Source: Norana najaformis
Lineage: Eukaryota; Annelida; Clitellata; Crassiclitellata; Hormogastridae
Reading direction: 5' to 3'
DNA: 64,000 bases
NCBI GenBank assembly: GCA_964023275.1
Contig: OZ029929.1
Coordinates: forward strand, 9,746,856-9,810,855
The notes below the pieces were generated by a model. That model was not told the DNA's origin. It searched no databases and saw only the letters and a list, made by a program, of their open reading frames with translations. Both the position numbers and the translations under genes were made by a program. Shown here piece after piece: positions 1-10,439 of the stretch (the stretch's first letter is position 1; each line of letters opens with the position of its first letter).

Positions 1-110
1 TCTCGTATTTTCTTCAGATCTCTAGGAGAATATCCGTATTTGTCTTTTGCATTTTCATTTGCTCCACACTTGAGAAGCAAAGTGTAATGATCATTCTTTT
101 CTGCGTAATG
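1..110 (-). other. ANK1 coding homology beyond its stop codon
   Basis: Read on the minus strand in the ANK1 frame, this stretch still encodes the ankyrin repeat found at the same place in ANK2 and ANK3 (a GANEN motif followed by KDKYGY and RDLKKIR). It lies beyond the TAA at 111-113. The homologous reading frame therefore continues off the left edge, probably into a Mab-21-type catalytic domain that cannot be seen here. Whether any of it is still translated is unknown. Confidence 0.75.
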
Positions 111-2495
111 TTAAGGGGTTTTGACGTAAAAGTCAGTTGCATTTACGCTACAGCCTAACTCTATTAGCAGCATTACGACCTCGCGATATCCCTTGGCGAA
201 GGAGGACGATGGTATAACAATGTAGTGAAGAGGAGTTCTTCCCTTGTCATCTAATACAGTAGCTAAATTCCTGAAATTCTCTTTTTCTAAGTCGAATCTT
301 TCAAGCTCCTGTTCTGTTTTGCAGCCAGAAAAGATGAGTCGATGCAAAGGACTTTCATCTCGTAGGTTTCGAATAGCGCCGCGATTCTGAAGTTCGTTGA
401 AAGTTGCTGAATTCATTCGCTTGGAAGACATCACAGCCAAATCAAGTGGCGTGTTTCCTCTGAAGTCCATGATATTTATATTTGTTTCGTTAGTACCTAA
501 CAACAATTTAACTATTTCTTCTTTACCCTCAGTAGTTTTCTTTCCGTGTCCAATGAATTCCGATTCAAAGGCACCCCTCCAATCGCTAATGTGAAGAAAA
601 TTGTTGATGCCATATTTTTGCTTTGGAAGCCCATTGCAGAAGAAATGCAAATCAATCCAGTTTTGGTTTCTAAATGGCTCATATATAGTTGCATGCAAGG
701 CAGTATATCCGTAAAAGTCTTGCATAGTAACGGATGCTTTATTGTTCAGAAGCAGCTGCACTACTTCGACATGATGCCCTTCAGCCGCTTTAATCAAAGC
801 AGTTGCTCCATTGTGATTTCTTGCGTCCATATCGAGTTTCATTCTCGATTTGTGCTCCCAGTCGAGTAAGATTTGAACGGCATGACGACAGCCATATTTG
901 GAGGCAATGATTAAAGCCGTTTCGCCATTAGAATTTTTTATGTTGAAGTCTGCGCCTTTCTCTAACAGAAATGTTATTATATCGTCTATAGTTTGAATCA
1001 GCAAAAGTCCCTTTTCACTGACGGGATCGTGAAACCATTTCCAGCATTTTCCGAGCACTTGGTGAAGCGGAGTGTTTAATCCATCGGCCTGATAGTTTAC
1101 ATTGAATCTGTCCGACTTCACAAGAACTTCTGCGATTTCTTTAATATCTCTGGACAAAAAACTGTCAAAACGAGCTCTACAGAATGATAATTTCAAGTAA
1201 TAAAAGCTGTCTCCAAGATGTTTTTCTGAATATACACATTGTCCTCTATTGAGCAACATCTCAACCATTTTCGGTTGGATGGAACGGGCTGCCAGTTCGA
1301 GTGCAGTGTATCCGTCTGAGTCTCTCATTAGCTCTAGAGGGGTGTTTCTTTCCGCCCAAACTATTCGAGCAGACACGCATTCACCATCGCTCTTCCTAAA
1401 TTCGACTGTCTTGATGTCCTTCGTTTCAACCAAGTACCTGACATTCTCTTGAGGTTTGTACCCATATTCTGTGAATTTTTGAGAAATCCTGCAGCTGTGC
1501 TTTAGAATAACTTTAACAACGTCTGTATGACCCTTTTCGACGGCAACGTGTAATGGTGTCTTTCCATCATCATTACCGAACGCTATGAAATCCGAAACGC
1601 GACGACGCAGTAACTCATCTACTACTTCTGCATGGCCATTCTCAGCTGCAAGGTAAAAAGGTGTTTCCTCAGATTGTTTCATGACGTCGACGGTAGCATG
1701 GTTGTCCAATAAAATCACAACAATGGAAGTGTGACCATGTAGGGCGGCTAAATGAAGTGGAGTCAATTTGATGTTATTGCACTCACCAACAGCTGCACCG
1801 TGCTCTATCAAGGCTTCCACAATTTCTTTGTGGCCGTTTTTAGACGCCAGATGAAGCGGAGTTTGACCGTCTGCGTTTTTCAGGTCAACCCTAGAGTTAT
1901 TACTTAGTAAAAGATCGACAACATCTTTACGACCGACTGTAGCCGCACAGTGTAAAGGAGTGTTTTTCTTTGCGTCCACTGCATTGACATCAGATACAGC
2001 TGATTGCATCAGCAAACTGCTAACAACCTCGACAGGACCATGCTTAGCTGCAAGGTGAAGCCGACTAGAATCTTGTTCTCCTTCCTCACTAAGGCCCTGA
2101 GCGTCGTCTCCCTCCTCCTCCTCCTTGTCCTCTTCCTTGTCCTCCTTCTCGCCATCCCTGTCGTCCTCCTCCTCGTCGTCGTTGTCCTCGTCCTCGTCTT
2201 CCTCATCGTCATCCTTGTCATCTTCCTCTTCGTCATTCTCCTCCTCCTCCTCCTCCTCCTCCTCCTCCTCCTCCTCCTCTTCAGCATTGGTGATTACCTC
2301 GCGAATGTCATATATTTCCTTTGTTTCTTTACTATCCGTTGTAGCACATGACTGTTCGCTAGTTTCGGATCCATTTGATTTAACGCATATAGTTTCAGCA
2401 TCAGATTTAGTGTAATTTGCATCTGATTCGTGGTGTTTTTCCACAGATGATCTCGCTTTGTCAGCTGCGTTTTGGGTTTCTCCAGTAGCAGCCAT
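111..2495 (-). CDS. ANK1: ankyrin-repeat protein of the Mab-21/cGAS-like family, cut short by a stop
   Basis: The reading frame gives 794 aa from the ATG at 2493-2495. Residues ~1-70 are Ser/Thr/Glu-rich and low in complexity. Residues ~70-130 are an almost uninterrupted Glu/Asp tract encoded by a GAG microsatellite. From ~140 on come many ankyrin repeats (TPLHLAA-x-GH-xx-IV-xx-LL pattern, e.g. TPLHLASKNGHKEIVEALI). The start matches the conserved GETQ leader of ANK2, and a splice acceptor lies ~90 bases upstream. ANK2 and ANK3 continue past this point into a nucleotidyltransferase; here a TTA leucine codon of the paralogues reads TAA, so the protein would end inside the ankyrin array. It is either a pseudogene or an ankyrin-only paralogue. 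The rest of the frame is clean, which suggests a recent change. Confidence 0.85.
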   Translation of the reverse strand: MAATGETQNAADKARSSVEKHHESDANYTKSDAETICVKSNGSETSEQSCATTDSKETKEIYDIREVITNAEEEEEEEEEEEEEEENDEEEDDKDDDEEDEDEDNDDEEEDDRDGEKEDKEEDKEEEEGDDAQGLSEEGEQDSSRLHLAAKHGPVEVVSSLLMQSAVSDVNAVDAKKNTPLHCAATVGRKDVVDLLLSNNSRVDLKNADGQTPLHLASKNGHKEIVEALIEHGAAVGECNNIKLTPLHLAALHGHTSIVVILLDNHATVDVMKQSEETPFYLAAENGHAEVVDELLRRRVSDFIAFGNDDGKTPLHVAVEKGHTDVVKVILKHSCRISQKFTEYGYKPQENVRYLVETKDIKTVEFRKSDGECVSARIVWAERNTPLELMRDSDGYTALELAARSIQPKMVEMLLNRGQCVYSEKHLGDSFYYLKLSFCRARFDSFLSRDIKEIAEVLVKSDRFNVNYQADGLNTPLHQVLGKCWKWFHDPVSEKGLLLIQTIDDIITFLLEKGADFNIKNSNGETALIIASKYGCRHAVQILLDWEHKSRMKLDMDARNHNGATALIKAAEGHHVEVVQLLLNNKASVTMQDFYGYTALHATIYEPFRNQNWIDLHFFCNGLPKQKYGINNFLHISDWRGAFESEFIGHGKKTTEGKEEIVKLLLGTNETNINIMDFRGNTPLDLAVMSSKRMNSATFNELQNRGAIRNLRDESPLHRLIFSGCKTEQELERFDLEKENFRNLATVLDDKGRTPLHYIVIPSSSFAKGYREVVMLLIELGCSVNATDFYVKTP
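2239..2281 (-). repeat. in-frame GAG microsatellite coding poly-Glu
   Basis: About fourteen consecutive CTC/TCC units on the plus strand (GAG on the coding strand) sit inside ANK1 and encode a run of glutamates. An imperfect acidic continuation runs from 2285 down to ~2100. ANK2 has a comparable but interrupted acidic tract at 23280-23415. Confidence 0.9.
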
Positions 2496-2585
2496 AGCTT
2501 GTATTGGTGATGATTTTCGGGATTTGCTGTGCCATCGAGCAAATGTAGTCGATGATCACAGCCAAGTGTTCTAGTTTTTCATTTG

Positions 2586-2588
2586 CTG
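2586..2588 (-). other. splice acceptor upstream of ANK1 start
   Basis: On the minus strand a T-rich run ends in GCAG just before CAAATG. ANK2 has the same acceptor at 23909-23911. The ANK1 frame has a TGA directly after it, so this exon starts in 5' UTR and translation begins at 2495. The upstream non-coding exon was not located. Confidence 0.6.
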
Positions 2589-2960
2589 CAAAACAAAGTA
2601 CACGATTGTGATGTAACAGAGAAATGTGTAAAAAATTAGAAACTAAGTGTCGTAGCGAATTGAATAGGTGCTCTGATGTAGCAACCTTTTCGTTGGTTTT
2701 TATGGTTCTACCACAAATCGGTGGTAAGTTTGGATATACTGATTGTCACTTCGAACACAATGGTAAATGCCAAAGTATTAAGAGCGGGCCACTGTTCCAC
2801 ATACTCAATAATCTGTTTTTGGCTTTCAACTTTCACAAATTTAAAGTTTCAATACTTCAATAGAGACTCAGTTATGCAACAGCTTTTCAGATTCTTTAGA
2901 ATGGCATATTCGTCCAACTACCAAGATGTTAAAATGAAATGTAGTGTAAAGTAACAATCT
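2589..2960 (-). repeat. upstream block shared by ANK1 and ANK2
   Basis: This block aligns with 23912-24280 over its length, with many point differences and small gaps. It is the duplicated 5' intron/promoter side of the ANK genes, so the duplication unit extended beyond the coding exon. No TATA box or other promoter element could be called with confidence. Confidence 0.65.
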
Positions 2961-2999
2961 AAGGTTGTGGAAGACGAGCTTGACCTTTGCTTTGTCTGG

Positions 3000-3560
3000 G
3001 TAAATTCGCAACTTGAGTTTACAGTCCTTGTGAGCCGGAATTTGTCAGTAATGTGGCAGTGGTCGCAGCTTTGTCCTCGTCGAGGTCCTCTCCGCATATG
3101 TGGCACTCAGTAGCCCTGGTTAAGGTATGCCATCCATTCGCATTTTGACATCTGAGGACATACTGGATTTCAACCAGCTCGTATTGCAGAGCCCCTGGGA
3201 CCAATTCCCGGCATCCTAACACGATCCATGCTTTCGCCATCACAGCAGACCACCACAAAGCCGTAGCTGCATGAGGCCTGCTTTGTAACTAGGCGCGTGT
3301 AGCTCTTCTCCAAGTTTCCACCCAGCCGTCCGCTGGGATGCTCAGCGCCTCGAAGTCGATACAGAAAATGAAATGCACGCTCATCTGCTTGTGGTGGTTT
3401 TAGAACTGCGGGGTGTTTTTGCCTCTGGCATAGCGATGAACTAAAGCCTCTCGCCGATGTCTTGAAGTTTTCTTTGTGCCTCTGCAGCAGGTTCTTGGTC
3501 GGAAAGACAAGCAAGCAGCAGTGACAGAGGTGTTTTCTGCACTTGCAGTCGTTGTCTCAG
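3000..3560 (-). mobile_element. Polinton/Maverick-like DNA polymerase B fossil
   Basis: Short conserved pieces of a protein-primed family B DNA polymerase are visible on the minus strand: a DFEAL exonuclease-I-type motif, a CHICG motif and a DHCHIT motif, in the order seen in Polinton polymerases. It is a broken fossil with several breaks and no intact gene. No terminal repeats were found. It looks old. Family assignment rests on the short motifs only. Confidence 0.55.
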
Positions 3561-3890
3561 CAGCCAGTGATAAGTGGCAACAACAATTTACAGAATCTGG
3601 TGAAAATTGAAGTTTCAAAGAGTTGGCAAATGCTTCTCAATACAATCGCCATTGCAAACGACACTTCGACTCAGTGCCAAGTCCTGAATTTCATAACGCT
3701 TGAGCAGTATTAGCCAACATATGTGGTGCTTCCCTGACAGCGACTTCAATTCTATTCAATGCAGCTGCCACCAACTCAGTGACAAGGGATTCTTGCTGAG
3801 GTTTTTACTAGATGAATGTTGTTTCTCATGCCTTCTGATACATTACCGTACTCTCGAAGCGTGGACCACCCTAATGAACTAATTTTGTAT
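3561..3890. other. no gene seen; possible LINE tail
   Basis: No convincing coding potential. The end of the stretch (around 3840-3895) has a weak LINE 3'-tail look, with an AATAAATAAA-like run just after it. Confidence 0.3.
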
Positions 3891-3894
3891 AAAA

Positions 3895-4240
3895 TTTCTT
3901 ATCAAATAAATAAATGTAGGTTTAACCTGTTCATTTTTGACGGAGTTCAAGCCTTTAGATACCAAGTGTGCACATATAAGCCTTTTCTGTTGAGATGTTC
4001 ACTGTGCGAATGCGTCGTATCCGCAACTCACTTTTGCGAGCCATTGTAGCTATAGGCGCGACCTTTTTTACAAGAGCGCTTAAACCCCGCCTCATGTATT
4101 GGCAGTTACCTCACGCTGTGGCCACAGCCTTTGACCGCTAGACATTAGTATTATTTGCTCTGAAACAGTATCCTTCTTTGGATAAGGACACCACGAATTC
4201 ATAAATTAATAAAGAAACTGAAGAAAAACTGTTTTTCTGC
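3895..4240 (+). repeat. dispersed repeat family R1, copy 1
   Basis: This copy aligns with 9560-9800 (shared words TGTGCACATATAAG, TTTGACCGCTA, TTAGTATTATTTGC) and partly with 41906-42070. It is non-coding; the class is unknown. Confidence 0.6.
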
Positions 4241-4848
4241 AAGACGGCCCCTATTAATTATGATTATTATACTTCACATTCCATTCTGAGCTGTAGCGGA
4301 CCCAGTCACGTGAATACTCTTAAGGTTCACTGCAGTTCTAAATCGTCTGCTAAATCGATCGATTGACTGCTAGTGGTTATGATAACAGGCGGTGACGTCA
4401 CTCAACTAGCCAGTCGCTTGATTTATGCCTCTGTAAGTTTTTTATTGTTTTTGAAGTGTTACCGGCCCGTTAGAGTGAATTTTGAAACCAGCTGCTTCCT
4501 TAAGGTGCCTGGAGTTCAAATATCTTTACCGTAGGTTAGGTTTGGCTAAGATTTTTGAAGAATTTTAATTTGCAACATCTGGAGTGTACATTTCTTGACG
4601 AAATTTGACTGTAAAATGGACAGTAGCTAGATGCCTTAACAGGTGGCAACCGATTGGGATCGTCTACCGGAAGTTCTAAACACTTGATCTTTGCTTCCTC
4701 CGACAAGCGTTAATCAATTCGCCACTGTTTTTGGCCCCTTTGCTCGTCTGGCAGATGACGTTGTCACTGACATCCTGGATCAATTGGCTCTGCTCAGAAA
4801 ACTCACGAAATGTCCAGGAAGGAAGATCAATCTTTGGCTGTCATCAGA
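4241..4848. other. intergenic, no feature recognised
   Basis: I see no coding region, RNA gene or clear repeat here. The end (4690-4848) may be degraded LINE sequence upstream of the reverse transcriptase that follows. Confidence 0.4.
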
Positions 4849-4849
4849 A

Positions 4850-6345
4850 GCTACAGAAGCAAAACGATTCAGATGATCCTTCCAACTATTGGCCAATCTC
4901 AAACTTAAATACACTGACGAAAATTTTGAAACCTGTCTTCCTTGCTCGTCTCTTGTAATTTCAACCGTTATCAGTCAGCTTACCGTGGGCATCACTCGAC
5001 TGAAACAGCCTTATTGAAGACTCTATGTGATGTCTATACTGCTTCAGGACGACATCAACACATTACTTATCGGCCTCGACCTCTTTGCTGCATTCGATAC
5101 GATCGACAAAGCAACACTCATCGCAAGGTTGCAGAAGACTTTCGGCGTCAGCGGTGCACTGGTTTGGATCTGTAGTTACCTGGCGGACCCGTCACAACAA
5201 GTCAGCATTGGATCATCAAGGTCGCAGTCGTCTACTTGTGCATACGGCGTCCCGCAAGGGTCAGTCCTTGCCCCGATGCTTTTCATGCTATATGTTGCTC
5301 TAGTCGCTGATGTCATTGCCGCACACGACATCTGTCGCCATGAGTATGCCGATGACACACAACTGTACATAGCACTCGATCACATCGACTCCGACACCAA
5401 CAATCTAACACGATGTATTGAAGTAGTACACTGCTGGTTCCTAACACACGGACTACGGCAGAATCCGAAGAAGTCTGAAGTAGTTGTTCTTGGCAATTCC
5501 TCATCAATAAAATCGATCGAGGACCTAAAAACAGTCAACATTTCGGGGTCTACCTATTGTATCCCACATGAAATTTTATGTAATATATGTTATGTTGTTG
5601 TTTTTTAGCAATAAATGAAATGATAATGATAATGATAAAACGCTGGACTCTAAACTAACAGTTAACCAGCACGTCACCGCTGTCTGCAAGGCTTCGTATT
5701 ACCACATAAAAGCCATGCGTCGTGTTCGATCGTGCTTGCCACCAGAAGACAGTCGCTTGTAATGTAGTCAGAGCAAAACTCCATTACTATAATTTATGCT
5801 GTACGGCACTACAAAGTCTAACATCGCCAAACTGCAACGCGTCCAAAACTCGTTAGCCCGCCTGGTGACAGGTTTGATCACGTCACTCCTGTATACTGGC
5901 AAATCTACATTGGCTGCCTGTCATCTCCAGAATCACTTAAAAGTCCTTACTTACAAGACTGCTGTCCTTACACGTAAGACTCTCTCGACCAATCAACCAG
6001 CTTACCTGTCATCATCATTACAGCGCTACCTGCCATCCAGATCTCTGTGATCAGCTAAACAAAACCTTCTATCTTTCCCTGACATCAGAGACTATCGGTA
6101 TGAATTCTCACGGCGCGGATTCAGCAATTCTGCACCCGCCATATGGAAAAGTCTTCCTGTTTACAATACTCACGACACTATATCACTAGACATATTCGTT
6201 AAACAGCAAAAGACCTAGTTGTATGGTCTTGCTTTTGTTGTCTGACCCATCCACGCCTATGATTCCTCGCTCAGTCGATGGACATATGGCGTGTTACCAA
6301 ATGCATTACTTATTACTTACATACTTACTTACTTACTAATTAATT
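4850..6345 (+). mobile_element. CR1/L2-type LINE fragment (reverse transcriptase to 3' tail)
   Basis: Reverse-transcriptase motifs appear in order on the plus strand: YWPISNLNTLTKIL, a FDTID motif, GVPQGSVLAPMLF and the catalytic YADDTQLYIA (~5345-5375). Then come the C-terminal words APAIWKSLP (~6135-6160) and a TTAC-rich tail (~6300-6345). The frame is interrupted several times and the 5' half (endonuclease) is missing, so it is a dead 5'-truncated copy. A shorter foreign piece sits inside at ~5565-5638. Confidence 0.85.
5565..5638 (+). mobile_element. short nested retroelement tail
   Basis: Within the LINE the reverse-transcriptase reading breaks off and resumes after ~70 bases that end in AATAAATG followed by ATGATA repeats. 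This has the form of a very short 5'-truncated retroelement tail inserted into the LINE. Confidence 0.45.
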
Positions 6346-6489
6346 AAATGCCTACTTATTCAGGCCCATATAAACGGTCTAAGGAATCTAACTTCCGTCA
6401 AAGGATCACACTACATTATCTCATTTGCATATCTACATATTAATAGCTGACTATCAAGCCTGATCAATCTAAGACCGCCCAAGCGTTAT

Positions 6490-6990
6490 TATTAATTAAA
6501 AAAAAATTTTTATTGCTGGTGTCTAATGCACAAAGCATCAACCAAACCAAACCGTAAGCAAGTCAATAAGCAAGCGGGCTAATTAAATGCTAATAAAACT
6601 TCTTATGCGCACATTGATTATATATAAGCCTAACTTTATGTCAACCAGCTTGGTATAATATTTGGATTTTAGTTGCACACACTTTGAATTCTTAAATTCC
6701 AGCCTCATTGTTACCCTCAATAACCGTAGAGTAAATTGTAATTGTAATTGGTAACTTCTTAACTTCTGTCACGCAGGTGTCTAATGTACATAGCATCAAC
6801 CAATGGTGCACAAAAACCAAACCGTAATCAAGTCAATAAGCATGCGGGCTTATTAAGAGTAAATTCTAATTAAGTAAATAGCAACTTCTTAACTTCTGTC
6901 GCGCAAGTTTCTGATGCACACGACATCAACCTATGGCGGATCAACGCCAAAACCGCAATCAGCTCAATATCTACAAGGCCAGTTCACTAT
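6490..6990 (-). repeat. three successive LINE 3' ends
   Basis: Three tandem-like pieces (~6515-6590, ~6775-6855, ~6895-6975) share the words GCATCAACCAA and GTCTAATG. On the minus strand they match the 3' end of the LINE family at 18110-18610 and 59430-59950. They may be separate insertions or a local duplication. Confidence 0.55.
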
Positions 6991-7502
6991 GATAGAGAGG
7001 CAGCCCATGGTGGATAAACAATTTGAGAAACGTAAGTCTTAAGATGAGAAACAAATGACACAAGCAATTTAGCAGAACGAACACAAACAGAGAGAATTTC
7101 AAACTTTAGGTCCAGCAACTGAAAAAACTCGTTAAACAAGAACATTTCCAGTTTTAGATATGACCAGAGAAAGATCAGAGGACTTGATTGAATAACATGT
7201 CTGGGGAATAAGGACTGCTTTCAAGTATTGTTGTTGGCCAGCGTTCAATGTAAGAACCAATGTCATAATTATTTGTTGGAATAAAATCCCACCGAAATGG
7301 TGTGGTAAATTCGAGTACTTTTATTATTATGTAAATATTGAAGGAGCACTTTACCAATATAATAAGTTTTCACTAAACCCACTTTCGATGTACACTTATT
7401 AATTCTACGCAATAGAATATTCTTCATGCTTTATGAGTGTTTGGATCAATACTTCTTCTGATCTGTTAGCATATTTTAAATACGCTTTATATAGACATAA
7501 AT
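6991..7502. other. intergenic, nothing recognised
   Basis: AT-rich, with no supported gene or repeat. Confidence 0.4.
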
Positions 7503-7592
7503 TTTGGGAGTTGTTGGCCCGGGTTTGAAACTGGCTGGGGGTTATTTTCCTGGGAGTTATTGCTAGGGGGTTATTGCCGAGGAGGTAGTTTC
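7503..7592 (+). repeat. solo arm of the foldback element seen at 11283-11925
   Basis: This stretch carries several diverged units of the GGGGTTATTGTCC type, in the same orientation as the right arm of the element at 11283-11925. No partner arm was found nearby. Confidence 0.5.
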
Positions 7593-8035
7593 TCAAATTT
7601 AAAGTTCACTGAAACGGTAATATCGACAGTAATCTAACAGGGTCAACGCTTATCTCTTGACCGTTCTGCATAACTAATGCTAGAACTCCTATAGTAACAG
7701 GCCTCGATTACACAATTTCAAGTCTTTCAACCCTGTTATCATTAGCTTCGGTCTAGCGCTCTCTTTCGGCAGGTGAGTCCACAATATCCTTCCTTATCTT
7801 GGAGTAACTGGCCATCGTCTTCACAGGTGTGTGCGTTGGCGCACGGACTCGAATGCCCCACGCATCACCGCCTTAAACCGCTGACACTCCGCTTGCCAAA
7901 AGAGATGTTTTCTGTATGGGTTCGATTAGTAGAAAAAAGCAAGTTATTAAACATAGTACGAGTATGCAAACAACTTTACATTTTTGCTTAAAAATCATTA
8001 TTTTGTGGAATTCTAATTGTGACTAAAAATATGTA
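7593..8035. other. intergenic, possible SINE-like remnant
   Basis: A GGACTCGAATGCC word at ~7842-7860 resembles a reversed tRNA B box, but no A box or tail could be placed. Nothing else is seen. Confidence 0.25.
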
Positions 8036-8677
8036 TTGTGCCGCTTCAAAAGAAACTAGTCGAAGGCGCTCACTACGCTAGCCTAAACTATGTTAGGCAC
8101 TATATGGACAGTAATTAAGAACGTCATTTAGCAAGCAGTGCTCAGATACAGTAACTAGAAGAGTCACCAGTTCCTGGCTCCCGCACACATATAGAGCCCA
8201 GCCAACGGATTCCCATCCACCGTTGACACATGACGCCATGCTCAGAGTTACTGGACCACGTTGCATCGATAATTAGGGACGATGACAAATAAAAGAACAA
8301 ACTCTGCTGGGGTTCAAGGTTAAATCAAATCAAAGAAAAACGACTTCAGTCACAGCCTGCAGACATCTTGTGACTGAGACATTTAAACAGCAAGGATTAA
8401 GAACGTCATTTAGCAAGCAGTGCTCAGATACAGTAACTAGAAGAGTCACCAGTTCCTGGCTCCCGCACACATATAGAGCCCAGCCAACGGATTCCCATCC
8501 ACCGTTGACACATGACGCCATGCTCAGAGTTACTGGACCACGTTGCATCGATAATTAGGGACGATGACAAATAAAAGAACAAACTCTGCTGGGGTTCAAG
8601 GTTAAATCAAATCAAAGAAAAACGACTTCAGTCACAGCCTGCAGACATCTTGTGACTGATACATTTAAACAGCAAGG
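8036..8677 (-). mobile_element. LINE 3' end with an internal 282-bp tandem duplication
   Basis: On the minus strand the block ends in the LINE 3'-tail wording (FLLKRHNT) also seen in related form at 24770-24890 and 43066-43250. Bases 8114-8395 are repeated at 8396-8677 almost exactly; I noticed one difference (GAGACA versus GATACA). The duplication is therefore much younger than the LINE. Confidence 0.7.
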
Positions 8678-8879
8678 ATTATCAAAGCACATTTATTGAT
8701 AATGACTTCATTTTTCGGGTTTAAAATGCCGTATCAAATGGATGCCGGTGTTTATACTCCATCAATTCTAAATAGCATTGGCAGATTCATATAGATGCAA
8801 TGTACGCACACCACCTTAACTTGACGTAAGAATGTTTAGCCTAATGTTTTAGCACAACACTTCAGATGCCACTGTGTCT
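8678..8879. other. short intergenic gap
   Basis: Nothing is recognised between two LINE fragments. Confidence 0.35.
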
Positions 8880-9470
8880 TTTGCATCACATTGAAATCCT
8901 TGAAATACAGTTAAAGTGCATCGGGCAAACACATTAGAAAGAAAATTTTTAAACCGCATAATAAACTCAACTTTCAAAATAATAGTTTTGAATGGAAAGC
9001 AATCAACACATAAAATCCCAGTTCTCAAATGTCTTCGTTGGCTTAAGGTTACTGAGTGCATTCGCTACAAACTTGCTTCTTTAAGTTACGATGCACCTTA
9101 GACGCCTCAGCATTTTTACATTTGTTAGCTACTCACTATTCAAACCGCTTCCATATCAACGTTCTTTAGAACAATTCATTGCTCGTACTTTAGTCACTTT
9201 CTCTCTCATATTCTATAACATTTCTTTGATCAACACTGAACAATTCTTTGAACGAACCTCAAAGGACATTCGAGGCTTCGACAGTCGCTCATTCTCCACC
9301 TGTCGGTTTCCTTGAACTCTCACGCACTATTGCATGCATTTCCTTCTGCAACATTTCATTTGGGGTTCCGAAAATTGCTTCATTTGGTTTCATTCCCTTC
9401 CGAAGTAGATGCAAAATAGGAATTTGGAGCCATCCTGCTGTTTCTCGTGAGCCACATCTTGGCTATGGAA
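8880..9470 (+). mobile_element. degenerate CR1/L2-like LINE C-terminal fragment
   Basis: On the plus strand a HKIPVLKCLRWLKV-type stretch corresponds to the TPVL..LHWLPV region of CR1/L2 reverse-transcriptase C termini. Further on, a SRSFSTCRFP-like stretch sits where the RAFS.AAP motif is expected. Many frame breaks make it an old fossil. Confidence 0.55.
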
Positions 9471-9559
9471 GCTACCGCCACCGCCACCGCAACCCCGCCT
9501 CCTTGTTTAGCGCCACGTCAATGCATACTCATGGTAATTTCCTATCATAGCAGGCAACG

Positions 9560-9800
9560 TCTAATAAATAAATCTAGGTCTAACCCAATGATTTCTGGCC
9601 GAGCTCTAGCCTTCAGATACAGAGTGTGCACATATAAGTCTGTCCTCTTGAGACGGTCAAAAGTTCTCATGCCCCTCCTCATGTTTTTGCAGTTACATCA
9701 CACAGTGGCCCAACCTTTGACCGCTATAATTAGTATTATTTGCCTTTCTTTTGATATCGACCCTGCGAATTCCTAAAATTAATGCAGAAACTGATAAAAA
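9560..9800 (+). repeat. dispersed repeat family R1, copy 2
   Basis: Second copy of the repeat at 3895-4240: same order of shared words, with a shorter middle. Confidence 0.6.
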
Positions 9801-10439
9801 AACTGCGTAGAATCCTATGTAGATCCCTTAACAACGAAAACCTACGCACTGTAAATTTCCTGATGTATCGGTTTCATATTCACATTCGACACCACACTAA
9901 TCAACCCAGTAGCAATGATAACTAGTGCAAGTTCGGGGCGAAGAACAGATTTCCATTACATTATTTACAGTCTCCAAATCAATCCTTCACACTTCCCACT
10001 TAAATGCATTGCGCTGTGTGGTAAGAACTAGTACAAGTTCGCGGGCAAAAGTGACGTACTCATCCTCTTAATAAACCAAAATGCCTCATATACTTCACAC
10101 CCAATACACATGTCTACCCAAAACGCCTAAGAGATTTCCTTTACATTATTTAGAGTCTCCTCGGTAACCGTTCAAACTCCCCATTTGACTGCCTATGGAC
10201 GCCGGCGATTGGACTGGGTTATGGGCTGGATCCTGCTCGCGAACTCGTTTGATATAATGGCACAGCCGTTCCAGCTTCATGGCCCCCATGACGTGATATG
10301 TGTCCACTTCTGGCTCCATGTGCTTAAAGAGATTGTTGATGGCCAAAAATCTGAAGACATTATACTTGAACTCTGTAGCTGAGTGCATTTATATCCGCAC
10401 GCTTTTTCTACATCACAGTATGCTGATGGATAAGTTTGG
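9801..10439. other. intergenic; short unassigned coding-like stretch
   Basis: A minus-strand frame at 10146-10388 (80 aa, containing FLAINNLFKHMEPEVDTYHV) has coding-like composition but matches no family I recognise. Given its neighbour at 10440 it may belong to the same fossil element. The rest is featureless. Confidence 0.3.

Noticed and set aside
2004-2415. Plus-strand Ser- or Leu/Val-rich frames opposite ANK1
   Set aside because: They are the reverse reading of the GAG microsatellite coding poly-Glu.
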